Positions 8,156 to 16,979 of a stretch of 64,000 nucleotides of DNA are shown piece by piece. A program made the translations under genes and the position numbers. The DNA is from Candidatus Tenderia electrophaga (lineage in GTDB: Bacteria; Pseudomonadota; Gammaproteobacteria; Tenderiales; Tenderiaceae). The DNA lies in the NCBI GenBank assembly GCA_001447805.1, contig CP013099.1, forward strand, positions 1,240,001 to 1,304,000, read 5' to 3'. The notes beneath the pieces are model-generated. The model was not told the DNA's origin and searched no databases. It worked only from the letters and a program-made list of their open reading frames with translations. How positions within the stretch are numbered: position 1 is the stretch's first letter; the number at the start of each line of letters is the position of its first letter.

Positions 8156-9076
8156 ATGACCTCGAAGAAACAACACCTGCTGTGGTATGTGCGCCGCAAC
8201 CGGGATGTGCGCGGGCCGTTTCCAACGGCGGTCATCTCCCAGTTCCTGTTGCTGGGGCGCCTGCAAAAATCCGACTACGTCAGCCTTGATCGTCAGGAAT
8301 GGCGGGAGATCGGCAACGTGGTCGAGTTGCAGCCCGAGGTGTTGAGGGCCGACTTGAGCGAAACCGCGAACCAGTCGAATCTGGAGGCCGCCAGGCGCGG
8401 TGCCGATGAGCGCGATGTGGGCGATCGGCGTCGGGCCGATGATCCCGACTATGTCGACCAGCGTAAGGGCGAACGCCGCGGGGTGGAAAGCGAGGAAATG
8501 CGTATCCACCGCGAACGGCGCGCCGCATTGCGTCAGGGGGAATCGGAAAAGAAGAAAAGGCGGCAGCAAACTTTTTTGACAATTGTTTTGCTACTGGTGT
8601 GCGCAGGTGTGCTGGGCCTTTTGTTTATCTCCACTCCACGTCAGACGGACGGGGCGATCGATTGCGCCGCCGATCCGGCGCCCGGGGTCAACTGGAGTAA
8701 TTGTAATTTGCAGGCCGCCGCATTCGATGGTGCCGATCTGAGCCGCGCGCATATTCGCAACGCTAATCTTACCAATGCCTCATTCTATCGAGCCACGCTG
8801 ACAGGCGCCGATCTGGCCTATACCAATCTGGCATTGGCCAATCTCCGCATGACCGACATGGCCCAGGTCATCATGACCGGGGCGACATTGCGCGGTGCCG
8901 ATTTACGTGGCGCCGATTTGCGCGGTGCCGATCTCTCCTATGCCGACCTGCAAGGCGCACAACTGGCCGGTGTCAGCCTCGAGGGCGCCAGGCTGGACAA
9001 GGCGGTCTGGATCGACGGAACGCTGTGTGCGCGCGAGTCGGTGAGTGGCTGTGTGCCCGCCGCCGTTTCCAACTAG
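8156..9076 (+). CDS. Membrane protein with N-terminal GYF-like domain and pentapeptide repeats
   Basis: A 306-residue protein of three parts. Residues about 9-55 (LWYVRRNRDVRGPFPTAV, then LLLGRLQKSDYVSLD and EWREI) resemble a GYF_2-type domain, a ligand-binding module often found at the N-terminus of bacterial membrane proteins. A very charged Arg/Glu/Asp linker follows (about 65-138), then one membrane helix (about 140-158). The outer part (about 180-285) is a series of pentapeptide repeats of the A(D/N)LXX type, for instance GADLRGADLRGADLSYADL, which fold as a right-handed beta-helix. The repeats would be periplasmic with the GYF-like domain in the cytoplasm. No partner gene is adjacent; function unknown. 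Confidence 0.78.
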   Translation: MTSKKQHLLWYVRRNRDVRGPFPTAVISQFLLLGRLQKSDYVSLDRQEWREIGNVVELQPEVLRADLSETANQSNLEAARRGADERDVGDRRRADDPDYVDQRKGERRGVESEEMRIHRERRAALRQGESEKKKRRQQTFLTIVLLLVCAGVLGLLFISTPRQTDGAIDCAADPAPGVNWSNCNLQAAAFDGADLSRAHIRNANLTNASFYRATLTGADLAYTNLALANLRMTDMAQVIMTGATLRGADLRGADLRGADLSYADLQGAQLAGVSLEGARLDKAVWIDGTLCARESVSGCVPAAVSN

Positions 9077-9198
9077 CCATCACTGCATCGTTTTGTCCGC
9101 TGCCCTGACCGAGAATATCGTCAATTTTGACAATACCGCCGATGTCGGTGCCCATCCGAGTGCCAATTTTTATTTTTGAGTATCAAACTGACCCAAAG

Positions 9199-9786
9199 CT
9201 ATGGGAACGAGGTGGTGATGTAGCGCCATACCCGCAGCGAAGGCGACCAGTGCTTGGGGGACAGCCCCGCCTTTAATTTGAGATGGGCAAAAAACTGTTC
9301 CGGCTCGGGCAACTGTTCCCAGACACTGGGCAGGAAGGTGCCCCTGTGGCCATCTTGTTGAATAATCAGGCCGTCGATACCCGGACGCAGCTGGGTGATC
9401 AAATCGGTTTGCGAGTCAAACTGCATCTCCTCTGCGGGATTGAGAATGGCGATATGAATATCGATGCGTTCGAACTCCGCCATTGTCACGGGCAGGAAAC
9501 GTGGATCGCTAAAGGCGGCTGCGTAGGCGTTGCGGGCCACGTCCAGCACCACAGGCTGGTAGGCCTCCAAATTACCGATGCAGCCGCGCAGCTCATGGTC
9601 CAGGTGCAGGGTGACGAAAGCGGCGCGCTGTTGCCTTAGCCGATCCGGATAATCCTGTATCTCGAGCCGGATCTGTTCGCCGTGGTTCAGCGTGTGGGCG
9701 ATACTCTGTCGCGCCACGTCCAACAGGGTGTCCTGTTCTGCCGCAGTGACGGCAGCCGCTGCGGCCTCATCTGAAGACATAGGCAC
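9199..9786 (-). CDS. amrA: AmmeMemoRadiSam system protein A (AMMECR1 family)
   Basis: A 195-residue AMMECR1-domain protein. Diagnostic segments are AAFVTLHLDHELRGCIGNLEAYQPV, with the RGCIG motif, and FSDPRFLPVTMAEF. AMMECR1 is conserved from bacteria to human; its structure is known but its reaction is not. It lies immediately downstream of, and overlaps by 20 bases, the Memo-family gene, and the radical SAM member is divergent and adjacent, completing the AmmeMemoRadiSam trio. The C-terminus ends TSFP at 9199. Confidence 0.9.
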   Translation of the reverse strand: MPMSSDEAAAAAVTAAEQDTLLDVARQSIAHTLNHGEQIRLEIQDYPDRLRQQRAAFVTLHLDHELRGCIGNLEAYQPVVLDVARNAYAAAFSDPRFLPVTMAEFERIDIHIAILNPAEEMQFDSQTDLITQLRPGIDGLIIQQDGHRGTFLPSVWEQLPEPEQFFAHLKLKAGLSPKHWSPSLRVWRYITTSFP

Positions 9787-10552
9787 CGTATCCCACCACC
9801 TGATCTCTCGGCCCGGCGGTATCGCCGGAGTTACGCAGATCGACGATCTCCGCCTTCAATCCCAGCTTGCGCGCCAGCGTCAGCATGCCGCTGACGGGGA
9901 TGCGGCCGCAGGCGTCTTCATAGCCGAGCGTGTCGGGCGCCAGGTGTTTGATGGCGTCGGAGGTGTGCTGGTCCATCTGTTGTGCGGTGGCATAGTCGTG
10001 GTAATGGCTCAGGTCGGAACTGATGACGATCAGGGTCGTCCGGTCCAGTCCGGCCTGTTCCAGTACTTCGCAGACTTCATCGGCGCTGGCATCGCCAACC
10101 ACTAAGGGGACCAGTTTGAAGTCAGCCAAAATGGATTGCAGAAACGGCAGTTGCACTTCCAAGCTGTGTTCCATTATGTGCGCTTCGTCCAAGATGTTGA
10201 CCTGGGGCAATTGGCTCAGCCGTGCAATCATGGTCCGATCCAGCGGCACGTTCCCCAGCGGAGTGGCAAAGCTCTCGGCGCTGCTGGCGGCCAGACCCAG
10301 CAGCGGCACCCGGTGTGAGGGTCCGAGCAGCACGACGCGTTTGATCGTGTCGCGCTGGCCCTCCAACAGGTGGTAGGCGCTGGCGGCCACGCAGCCGGAA
10401 TAGATGTAGCCCGCGTGCGGGGCGATGATGGCCTTGGGCGCGGCGCCGCTGGAGGTGGCCTGATCCAGAAATTGGCGCACCATGTGTTTCAGTGTGGCCG
10501 CGTCATCGGGATAGAACATACCGGCAACGGCGGCGGGTCTGACCTTGCTCAT
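9767..10552 (-). CDS. amrB: AmmeMemoRadiSam system protein B (Memo family)
   Basis: A 261-residue Memo-like protein. The start was set at the ATG at 10552, 7 bases after AGGAAGG; a longer frame runs back to 10639 but would overlap the divergent gene. The fold is that of extradiol dioxygenases; visible metal-site-like segments are APHAGYIYSG, the EHSLEVQLPFLQ block and ISSDLSHYHDY. Human MEMO1 is a metal-binding protein implicated in iron/copper handling, but the bacterial reaction is not established. It is co-transcribed with the AMMECR1 gene and divergent from the radical SAM gene (132 bp between starts). Confidence 0.9.
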   Translation of the reverse strand: MSKVRPAAVAGMFYPDDAATLKHMVRQFLDQATSSGAAPKAIIAPHAGYIYSGCVAASAYHLLEGQRDTIKRVVLLGPSHRVPLLGLAASSAESFATPLGNVPLDRTMIARLSQLPQVNILDEAHIMEHSLEVQLPFLQSILADFKLVPLVVGDASADEVCEVLEQAGLDRTTLIVISSDLSHYHDYATAQQMDQHTSDAIKHLAPDTLGYEDACGRIPVSGMLTLARKLGLKAEIVDLRNSGDTAGPRDQVVGYGAYVFR

Positions 10553-10684
10553 ACGACACCTTCCTGAATCTGTGAATGGACGCTGTCCGCAACACAACAA
10601 GTATAACGTCGGTCTGTCGTGATTCCAGGCGCACACCAATCGCGGGCTTGCAATCTGGCGCTGTTAACACTATTAAATTCCAGT

Positions 10685-11791
10685 ATGAGTGACGCGATGC
10701 AGATGCAAACAGTGGTTCCTACCACATTTTGGCACAGGCTCGAGGATGGCCGCATACAGTGCGATGTCTGTCCCCGTTTTTGCAAGTTACACGAGGGGCA
10801 GCAGGGCTTGTGTTTTGTGCGCGCCAACCAGGGCGACCAGATCGTGCTTACCACCTATGGCCGTTCCAGTGGCTACTGTATTGATCCCATTGAGAAAAAG
10901 CCGCTAAACCATTTTCTGCCGGGCACCCCGGTGCTGTCCTTTGGCACAGCCGGCTGCAATCTGGCCTGCAAGTTCTGTCAGAACTGGGACATGAGCAAGG
11001 CCCGCGAGATGGATGTGTTGGCCGATGAGGCGCCGCCCGCGGCGATCGCCCAGGCGGCCAAGGAACTGGGCTGTGCCAGTGTCGCCTACACCTATAATGA
11101 TCCGGTGATTTTCCTCGAATACGCCGTGGATGTGGCCAAGGCCTGTCATGAGCGCGGGATCAAGTCCGTTGCCGTCACGGCGGGCTACATCACGCCGCAG
11201 CCGCGCAAGCTGTTCTTTGAGCACATGGATGCTGCCAATGTGGACCTGAAGGCCTTCACCGATGAGTTCTACTATAAGGTCTGCGGTGGTCACTTGCAGC
11301 ACATCCTCGATACCCTGATGTATATCAAGCACGAGACCGATTGCTGGTTGGAAACGACCACGCTCATTATCCCGGGCAGCAACGACTCGGACGATGAGCT
11401 TAAGCGCATGACCGAGTGGGTGGTGGAAAACCTGGGTCCGGACGTGCCCATGCACTTTTCCGGCTTCCATCCCGACTGGAAGATGATGGACGTGCCCGCC
11501 ACCCCCATGGCCACCCTGGTGCGCGCGCGCAATATCGCCCTGGCCGCCGGTGTGCGTTACGCCTATACCGGCAATGTGCACGACAAGGCCGGCGAGAGCA
11601 CCTATTGCCATCAGTGCGGCAAGATGCTGATCGGTCGCGACTGGTACGTGTTATCGGATTGGCATTTGAGCGAGGATGGTCAGTGTGAATTCTGCGGTGC
11701 GCGATGCAGCGGGGTATTCCATGGTCCGCCGGGGGCGTGGGGCGCTAAGCGTATGCCGATTAGGTTAAAGGATTACGCAGCGCTCGCGTGA
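10685..11791 (+). CDS. amrS: AmmeMemoRadiSam system radical SAM enzyme
   Basis: A 368-residue radical SAM protein. Cys91, Cys95 and Cys98 in AGCNLACKFCQNWD bind the [4Fe-4S] cluster that cleaves S-adenosylmethionine. An N-terminal cysteine group (CDVCPRFC, 26-33) and a C-terminal set (CHQCG and CEFCGARC) look like extra cluster or zinc sites, as in the family related to pyruvate formate-lyase activases. The start chosen is the ATG at 10685; upstream in-frame codons from 10619 would run towards the divergent Memo gene. With the two neighbours it forms the conserved but functionally uncharacterised AmmeMemoRadiSam set. Confidence 0.9.
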   Translation: MSDAMQMQTVVPTTFWHRLEDGRIQCDVCPRFCKLHEGQQGLCFVRANQGDQIVLTTYGRSSGYCIDPIEKKPLNHFLPGTPVLSFGTAGCNLACKFCQNWDMSKAREMDVLADEAPPAAIAQAAKELGCASVAYTYNDPVIFLEYAVDVAKACHERGIKSVAVTAGYITPQPRKLFFEHMDAANVDLKAFTDEFYYKVCGGHLQHILDTLMYIKHETDCWLETTTLIIPGSNDSDDELKRMTEWVVENLGPDVPMHFSGFHPDWKMMDVPATPMATLVRARNIALAAGVRYAYTGNVHDKAGESTYCHQCGKMLIGRDWYVLSDWHLSEDGQCEFCGARCSGVFHGPPGAWGAKRMPIRLKDYAALA

Positions 11792-11797
11792 TGCGGA

Positions 11798-12445
11798 CTA
11801 GCTCGCATCGGTCATCTGGTACAGCTTGGAGATGCCGTCTGTGCTTTCGAAGGTCACGCCCAAGTCACGCAGCAGACCGTCCTTGATGCTGTAGATCCAG
11901 CCGTGTATAGAGAGTTCCTGGCCCCGCCCCCAGGCGCTCTGGACGATGTTGGTGTGGCAGACATTGAACACCTGTTCCACCACGTTCAGCTCGCACATGC
12001 GGTCCCAGCGTTGTTCCCGGTCGGCAATCTGCTTCAGGGCTTGATGGTGCTTCTGATACAGGTCCTTGAGGTGGCGCAGCCAGTAGTCGACAATGCCGAA
12101 AGACTGGGTTTGCATGGCCGCCTGTACCCCGCCGCAGCCGTAATGACCGCAGACGATGATGTGCTTGACCTTGAGGACGTCAACGGCATATTGGATCACC
12201 GACAGGCAATTCAGATCGGTATGAATGACCGCATTGGCGACGTTGCGATGTACGAACAATTCGCCCGGCAGCAGGCCGACGATTTCATTGGCCGGCACAC
12301 GGCTGTCGGCGCAGCCGATCCACAGGTATTCCGGTGCCTGCTGCGCCGACAGCTTCTTGAAAAAGGTCGGGTCCTCGGCGTTGATGGCCTCGGTCCAGGC
12401 CTTGTTATTTTCAAATAAGTCGTTGAGGTCGGTCATGATCTTCAT
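11798..12445 (-). CDS. can: Beta-class carbonic anhydrase
   Basis: A 215-residue enzyme interconverting CO2 and bicarbonate. Zinc ligands are visible as Cys45, His101 and Cys104, with the Asp47-Arg49 dyad in CADSR; HYGCGG is the second signature. There is no signal peptide, so it acts in the cytoplasm, supplying bicarbonate for carboxylases or carbon fixation. The start is at 12445; the next in-frame ATG (12436) is nearly as good. It converges with the radical SAM gene, leaving only 6 bases between stops and no visible terminator. Confidence 0.95.
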   Translation of the reverse strand: MKIMTDLNDLFENNKAWTEAINAEDPTFFKKLSAQQAPEYLWIGCADSRVPANEIVGLLPGELFVHRNVANAVIHTDLNCLSVIQYAVDVLKVKHIIVCGHYGCGGVQAAMQTQSFGIVDYWLRHLKDLYQKHHQALKQIADREQRWDRMCELNVVEQVFNVCHTNIVQSAWGRGQELSIHGWIYSIKDGLLRDLGVTFESTDGISKLYQMTDAS

Positions 12446-12493
12446 ACTACGTTAAGGGGCGGCCTGAGCATACCAGTGTTGCCCGAAATCGGG

Positions 12494-14149
12494 CTAGTCC
12501 GAATGGCTCAGTGCTTCCTTTTCTTCCAATTGTTCGGCCGGGGTGCGGGCCTGAAAATTGGCCAGGTAGCGGGCGCCTTTTTCGATCTGTTCCGCGAGGC
12601 GGCGGATCTCGCTCATGAGCTCCAATTGACTGACCATTTCGCGCGCGCTAACGCGTGCCTCGGTGCCGGCGCGCAGCAGTTGCGCCTTGAGCGCCTGGTA
12701 TTCGCTCTGCAGCTGTGCCAGCAGCTGGGCGCAGGTCTCGCTGTGGTACTGCTCGCGGCTGACGTCGGCTGCCAGGGTCAAGTGCACCGCGCCGCCCTTG
12801 AAGTGGTTGATCGCCTCGTCGAGAGCTGTGTCGTGCAGCTCGTGACGCTGGGCCTGGGCGGCGGCAATGTGTTCGGCCAGATGGGCGACGGTGCTGTAAT
12901 AACGCCCTACACGGATGGCATTGGGAAGGGCCTCGGCCAGTTCCGAGGGCAGGTCGGTCTTTTGTAGCGAGGTGCAGTACTCTCCCGTGCTGGTCACCAG
13001 CCGGTCCAGAATTTGGCGGTCACTACGCAGTTGACCGCCGGGCCCGAGCTCAGCGCTGATGGCGCCCTTGGCGACGCGACGGCCAATCTCGGCGATACGC
13101 TGCAGTTCCAGACCCAGGGCGCGGAAGGCCAGCACGGGGGTGCCCAGCAGGGTGCGGTCCAGATGATGGGGGCGGGCCTCGTCCTCTTCGGTGGAGCGGA
13201 AGCGCGGTTCGAGAAAGGCCACCAGGCGGTCGGTCATGGGCCACAGCAGCGCGACGCCCAGGATATTGAAGAAGCTGTGGAACAGGGCCAATACCGCCGG
13301 CACTTCGGCGATGTAGCCCAGCATATTCTGCAAGCCCTGTACCGCGGCCAGCATCCAGGGCAGGATCAGCAGGGCCACGGCGCCGGTGATCAGATTGAAG
13401 GCCACATGGGCGGCCGCCACCCGTTTGGCGTTGGCGGTAGCACCGATCACCGCCAGCAGGGCGGTGCTGGTCGAACCCACATTGGCGCCGATGGTCATGG
13501 CCGCGGCGGCGGGCAGGGGGATCACGCCGCCGCCTGCGGCGGTGAGAATGATGGCCATGGCGGCGCTGGAAGACTGCATCAGCACGGTCATCACAAAGCC
13601 GCTGACCACCAGCAGTAACAGCCCCAGCCCGTCGGGTTGCAGTGTGGCAAACTGGAGCGAGCCGCCCAGGCCCTCGAACCCCCCTTTGAGGACCTCGATG
13701 CCGAGAAAAAATACGCCGAAGCCCGCCAAGGCCTGGCCCACGGCGCCGGCGCGGCTGTCGTTGCGGAACAGCCACAGCCCCATGCCCAGGCCGATGGCGG
13801 GCAGGGCAAAGCCCTTGATATCGATATGAAAGCCGATCAGGGCCACTAGCCAGGCGGTCATGGTGGTGCCGATATTGCTGCCGTAAATCACCGTGATCGC
13901 TTGGCGCAGCGACATCAGCCCGGCGTTGACGAAGCCCAGTGTGGCCATGGTCACGGCACCTGAGGATTGCACCAAGGCGGTGATGCTAAAGCCTGCCAGA
14001 ATGCCGCGCAGGGTGGTACGGGTAGCGCTTTCCAGAATGCTCTGCAGGGCCTGACCGGCGGCGAGCCGCAGGCCGTGGGTCATCAGATACATGCCCAATA
14101 AAAAGAGGCCGATGCCCCCGAGCAGGCTGCTGCCGATACTGAAATCCAT
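12494..14149 (-). CDS. Na/Pi-cotransporter family protein with PhoU-like tail
   Basis: A 551-residue inner-membrane protein of the Na+/phosphate cotransporter II (NptA/YjbB) family. Two inverted repeats each carry the QSS signature: ALVQSSGAVTMATLGFVNAG near 60 and LMQSSSAAMAIILTAAGGG near 190. Eight or so hydrophobic segments run to about residue 310. The last ~220 residues are a helical PhoU-like domain of the kind thought to sense phosphate or regulate the transporter. Full length. It may export or import phosphate; direction cannot be read from sequence. Confidence 0.9.
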   Translation of the reverse strand: MDFSIGSSLLGGIGLFLLGMYLMTHGLRLAAGQALQSILESATRTTLRGILAGFSITALVQSSGAVTMATLGFVNAGLMSLRQAITVIYGSNIGTTMTAWLVALIGFHIDIKGFALPAIGLGMGLWLFRNDSRAGAVGQALAGFGVFFLGIEVLKGGFEGLGGSLQFATLQPDGLGLLLLVVSGFVMTVLMQSSSAAMAIILTAAGGGVIPLPAAAAMTIGANVGSTSTALLAVIGATANAKRVAAAHVAFNLITGAVALLILPWMLAAVQGLQNMLGYIAEVPAVLALFHSFFNILGVALLWPMTDRLVAFLEPRFRSTEEDEARPHHLDRTLLGTPVLAFRALGLELQRIAEIGRRVAKGAISAELGPGGQLRSDRQILDRLVTSTGEYCTSLQKTDLPSELAEALPNAIRVGRYYSTVAHLAEHIAAAQAQRHELHDTALDEAINHFKGGAVHLTLAADVSREQYHSETCAQLLAQLQSEYQALKAQLLRAGTEARVSAREMVSQLELMSEIRRLAEQIEKGARYLANFQARTPAEQLEEKEALSHSD

Positions 14150-14204
14150 CTCAGGTCTTGTAAGTATGTGGCTTAATTGTGCCGCATTGTGAATGGTTAT
14201 AGCG

Positions 14205-14290
14205 GCCGACTATATTATATTTAAAATAAATATATAATATTCGAAACTATATAGGGTAATCTTATATCGAATTGAAGAGGCGATCCCTCG
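14205..14290 (+). promoter_or_regulatory. AT-rich promoter region of cysH with imperfect palindrome
   Basis: The sequence before cysH is sharply AT-rich compared with the surrounding GC-rich DNA. An imperfect inverted repeat (14212-14240; arms ATATTATATT and TATATAATAT) and several TATAAT-like hexamers lie here, followed by a second AT-rich patch to about 14270. This looks like a promoter/operator region; a LysR-type sulfur regulator such as CysB would be a reasonable binder but no consensus can be proved by eye. Confidence 0.45.
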
Positions 14291-14324
14291 ATTTCAAATT
14301 AAGCATAATCCGGAATCCTTTTAT

Positions 14325-15020
14325 ATGACGACAACCGCAGTCCAGACCCCCAGCCGCTCGCTTGAGGAGCAGCTGCATGATCTCAACGCCCGCTACCATG
14401 GCCTCACACCGGAACAGCGGGTCAAGCAGCTGTATCGTGATTTCGACGCCGGTGAGGTTATGCTGACTTCCTCGTTTGCCACCAACTCGGCCTTCTTGCT
14501 GCATCTGTTTGCCACCACGGCGCCGGATCAGGTGATCCATTTCATCGACACCGGCTATCACTTTCCCGAAACCCTGGCCTACAAAAAGAAGCTCACCGAG
14601 CTGTATCACCTGAACGTGGTGGACGTGCATCCCGAGCCTTGGAAGCACGAGTATACCCTCAAGGACCAGACCTGGAAAACCGACCCCGATTTTTGTTGTT
14701 CCATCAACAAGGTCGAGCCCTTGCAGGAGATCAAAAAGGATTACAATGTCTGGGTCTCCGGCCTGATGCGCTGGCAGACCGAGCACCGCGCCTCACTGGA
14801 TATATTCGAATATCGCGGCGGCATTATTAAATTCTACCCCCTGCTGGATGTCACCAAGGAGCAGCGTGATGCCTATATTCGCGATCATAAGCTGCCCTTC
14901 CATCCGCTGGTGGCGCAGGGCTATTCTTCGGTGGGCTGTACCCATTGCACCCGGGCCGGCGACGACCGCTGCGGCCGCTGGGTGGACTCATCCAAGTCCG
15001 AGTGCGGACTGCATTTATAG
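14325..15020 (+). CDS. cysH: Assimilatory adenylyl-sulfate (APS) reductase CysH
   Basis: A 231-residue reductase producing sulfite from activated sulfate with thioredoxin or glutathione as donor. The cysteine set is Cys124-Cys125, Cys205-x-x-Cys208 and the catalytic Cys227 in ECGLHL. The CC plus CxxC set binds a [4Fe-4S] cluster and marks the APS-reducing type; E. coli-type PAPS reductases lack it. The P-loop-like segment TSSFATNSAF and FIDTGYHFPETL are also visible. No other cys gene is adjacent, and a strong terminator follows, so it is transcribed alone from the AT-rich region upstream. Confidence 0.94.
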   Translation: MTTTAVQTPSRSLEEQLHDLNARYHGLTPEQRVKQLYRDFDAGEVMLTSSFATNSAFLLHLFATTAPDQVIHFIDTGYHFPETLAYKKKLTELYHLNVVDVHPEPWKHEYTLKDQTWKTDPDFCCSINKVEPLQEIKKDYNVWVSGLMRWQTEHRASLDIFEYRGGIIKFYPLLDVTKEQRDAYIRDHKLPFHPLVAQGYSSVGCTHCTRAGDDRCGRWVDSSKSECGLHL

Positions 15021-15052
15021 ATACCGCTCCGGCTGAATTCCCAACCTGCAGG

Positions 15053-15085
15053 GCCCCCTGGGTATTGAGCCCAGGGGGCTTTTAT
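15053..15085 (+). terminator. Rho-independent terminator of cysH
   Basis: A perfect 10-bp GC-rich stem (15053-15062 with 15070-15079, loop TATTGAG) followed by TTTTATTT. It lies 33 bases after the cysH stop. Confidence 0.88.
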
Positions 15086-15193
15086 TTACGGCCGATAATC
15101 GGGGTTGGGGATTAAGCTTTTCTAATAATTAGGTCGATATAGGGATAGGCCCCGTCGCACATGGAGAGGCGGGCGCAAGCGAAAGGAACAAGC

Positions 15194-16564
15194 ATGAAGT
15201 ACGACGTCGTCGATGCACGTATCACCCCCGAAGGACATCTGGATGTACTGTCCCAGCTGGAGGTCGCCAAGCTGCGCGATACCAGTCAGGGCGGCCTGTA
15301 TCACATCTTCCGCAACTGTTCGCTGGCGGTGTTGAACTGCGGCGGTCATCTGGATGACGGCCGTGAGCTGCTGCAACGCTATAAGGATTTTGATATCTGG
15401 GTGGTGCAACAGGAACGCGGTATCAAGCTGGAAGTGCAAAACGCACCGGCCACCGCCTTCGTTGACGGTAAGATGATCAAGGGCATCAGCGAACACCTGT
15501 TCGCCGTGCTGCGCGACGTGGTCTACGTGAATGACGAAATCCATGGTACCGGCCGCTTCGATCTCAACGACAGCGAAGGCATTAGCAATGCCGTGTTCCA
15601 TATCCTGCGTAATGCCAATGTGCTGCAGCCCAACTCGAATACCAATATGGTGGTCTGTTGGGGCGGCCATTCCATCGAGCGCAGCGAATATGAATATACC
15701 AAGGAAGTCGGGCATGAACTGGGGCTGCGCACTTTGAATATCTGCACCGGCTGCGGTCCGGGTTCCATGAAGGGCCCCATGAAGGGCGCCACCATCGGCC
15801 ACGCCAAGCAGCGCATTAATAACGGCCGTTATCTCGGTATTTCCGAGCCGGGCATCATCGCCGCCGAATCACCCAATCCCATTGTCAACGAGTTGGTGAT
15901 CATGCCCGACATCGAGAAGCGGCTGGAGGCCTTCGTGCGCACCGCCCACGGCGTGGTGGTGTTTCCGGGCGGTGCCGGCACGGCCGAGGAGATCCTCTAC
16001 ATACTGGGTATCCTGTTGCACCCCGACAATGAGGAGATTCCCTTTCCGCTGATTTTTACCGGCCCTGCCTCGGCGCAGACGTATTTTAACGGCATCGATA
16101 GATTCATCGCCCAGACGTTGGGGCCCAAGGCGCAGAAGCTGTATCAAATCATCATCGACGACCCCGCCCGAGTGGCGCGGGAGATCGAGAACGGCATACA
16201 GGCGGTGCGCCAGTTTCGCCGCGAAAAGGGCGATGCCTACTATTTCAACTGGCTGCTGACCATCGACCAGGCGTTCCAGAAGCCCTTCGAACCCACCCAT
16301 GAAAACATGGCGGCGCTGGAGTTGCACAAGGACCAGGATGCCCACCTGCTGGCCGCCAATCTGCGCCGCGCCTTTTCCGGCGTGGTGGCGGGTAACGTCA
16401 AGGACGAAGGCATCCGCGCCATCGAAGAAAAGGGTCTCTTCGAGATCCGCGGTGACCACGGCATCATGGAACCGCTGGACGTGCTGCTTGCCAGTTTCGT
16501 GGAACAGCAGCGCATGAAATTGCCGGGCAGAGGCTACACCCCCTGCTACAAGGTGATCAAATAG
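15194..16564 (+). CDS. ppnN: Pyrimidine/purine 5'-monophosphate nucleosidase PpnN
   Basis: A 456-residue homologue of E. coli PpnN (YgdH, 454 residues), which hydrolyses the glycosidic bond of nucleotide monophosphates to base and ribose 5-phosphate and is activated by (p)ppGpp. The central LOG-type Rossmann domain has FPGGAGTAEEILYILG (the PGGxGTxxE motif) and CTGCGPGSMKGPMKGATIGH; N- and C-terminal PpnN-specific domains are both present. The start at 15194 follows GAAAGGAAC; an upstream in-frame ATG at 15161 lacks one. It is monocistronic. Confidence 0.92.
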   Translation: MKYDVVDARITPEGHLDVLSQLEVAKLRDTSQGGLYHIFRNCSLAVLNCGGHLDDGRELLQRYKDFDIWVVQQERGIKLEVQNAPATAFVDGKMIKGISEHLFAVLRDVVYVNDEIHGTGRFDLNDSEGISNAVFHILRNANVLQPNSNTNMVVCWGGHSIERSEYEYTKEVGHELGLRTLNICTGCGPGSMKGPMKGATIGHAKQRINNGRYLGISEPGIIAAESPNPIVNELVIMPDIEKRLEAFVRTAHGVVVFPGGAGTAEEILYILGILLHPDNEEIPFPLIFTGPASAQTYFNGIDRFIAQTLGPKAQKLYQIIIDDPARVAREIENGIQAVRQFRREKGDAYYFNWLLTIDQAFQKPFEPTHENMAALELHKDQDAHLLAANLRRAFSGVVAGNVKDEGIRAIEEKGLFEIRGDHGIMEPLDVLLASFVEQQRMKLPGRGYTPCYKVIK

Positions 16565-16763
16565 ACTGACAACCCCGGCTTGCCTGAATGGGCTTGGCTA
16601 GCGTCACCTCGATGACTGTGTCGGGATCATCGCCCTGAGATAGCGCTATGGCCGGCGCTGGTTTACAGTTTTGTGTTTCCTGTGCTTCGTTGCCTAGCGA
16701 CTCTATGGTCGGGGCCTGACTGGCAAGATCGATAAAGCCGGCATAATTTACGGAATAGTTCAT
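16557..16763 (-). CDS. Possible small hypothetical protein
   Basis: A 68-residue frame, MNYSVNYAGFIDLASQAPTIE to its end, preceded by a GGGGG stretch before the ATG at 16763. Its 3' end overlaps the end of ppnN by 8 bases. It has no recognisable domain or signal and resembles short unstructured proteins only in general. It fills a gap of about 400 bp between ppnN and the acyltransferase gene. It could equally be a chance frame. Confidence 0.3.
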   Translation of the reverse strand: MNYSVNYAGFIDLASQAPTIESLGNEAQETQNCKPAPAIALSQGDDPDTVIEVTLAKPIQASRGCQSI

Positions 16764-16979
16764 TGTTAACCCCCGTGTGATAAAAGTGTTAATGAGACCT
16801 GCGTGATTGGCGTAACAATGTCCGTGCCAAGTCGCTATCCGCCTGCAAAAACAATGATTTCTGCACCGCGCCGGAAGGGTGTTCAGGGGCGTATGCTGCG
16901 TTTTGGAGCATACGCCAGGCGAAAATGGTGCGGTATTGGAGGTAAACCAGGGGCGGAGCAACATCCCGCGTGTCCGGTT

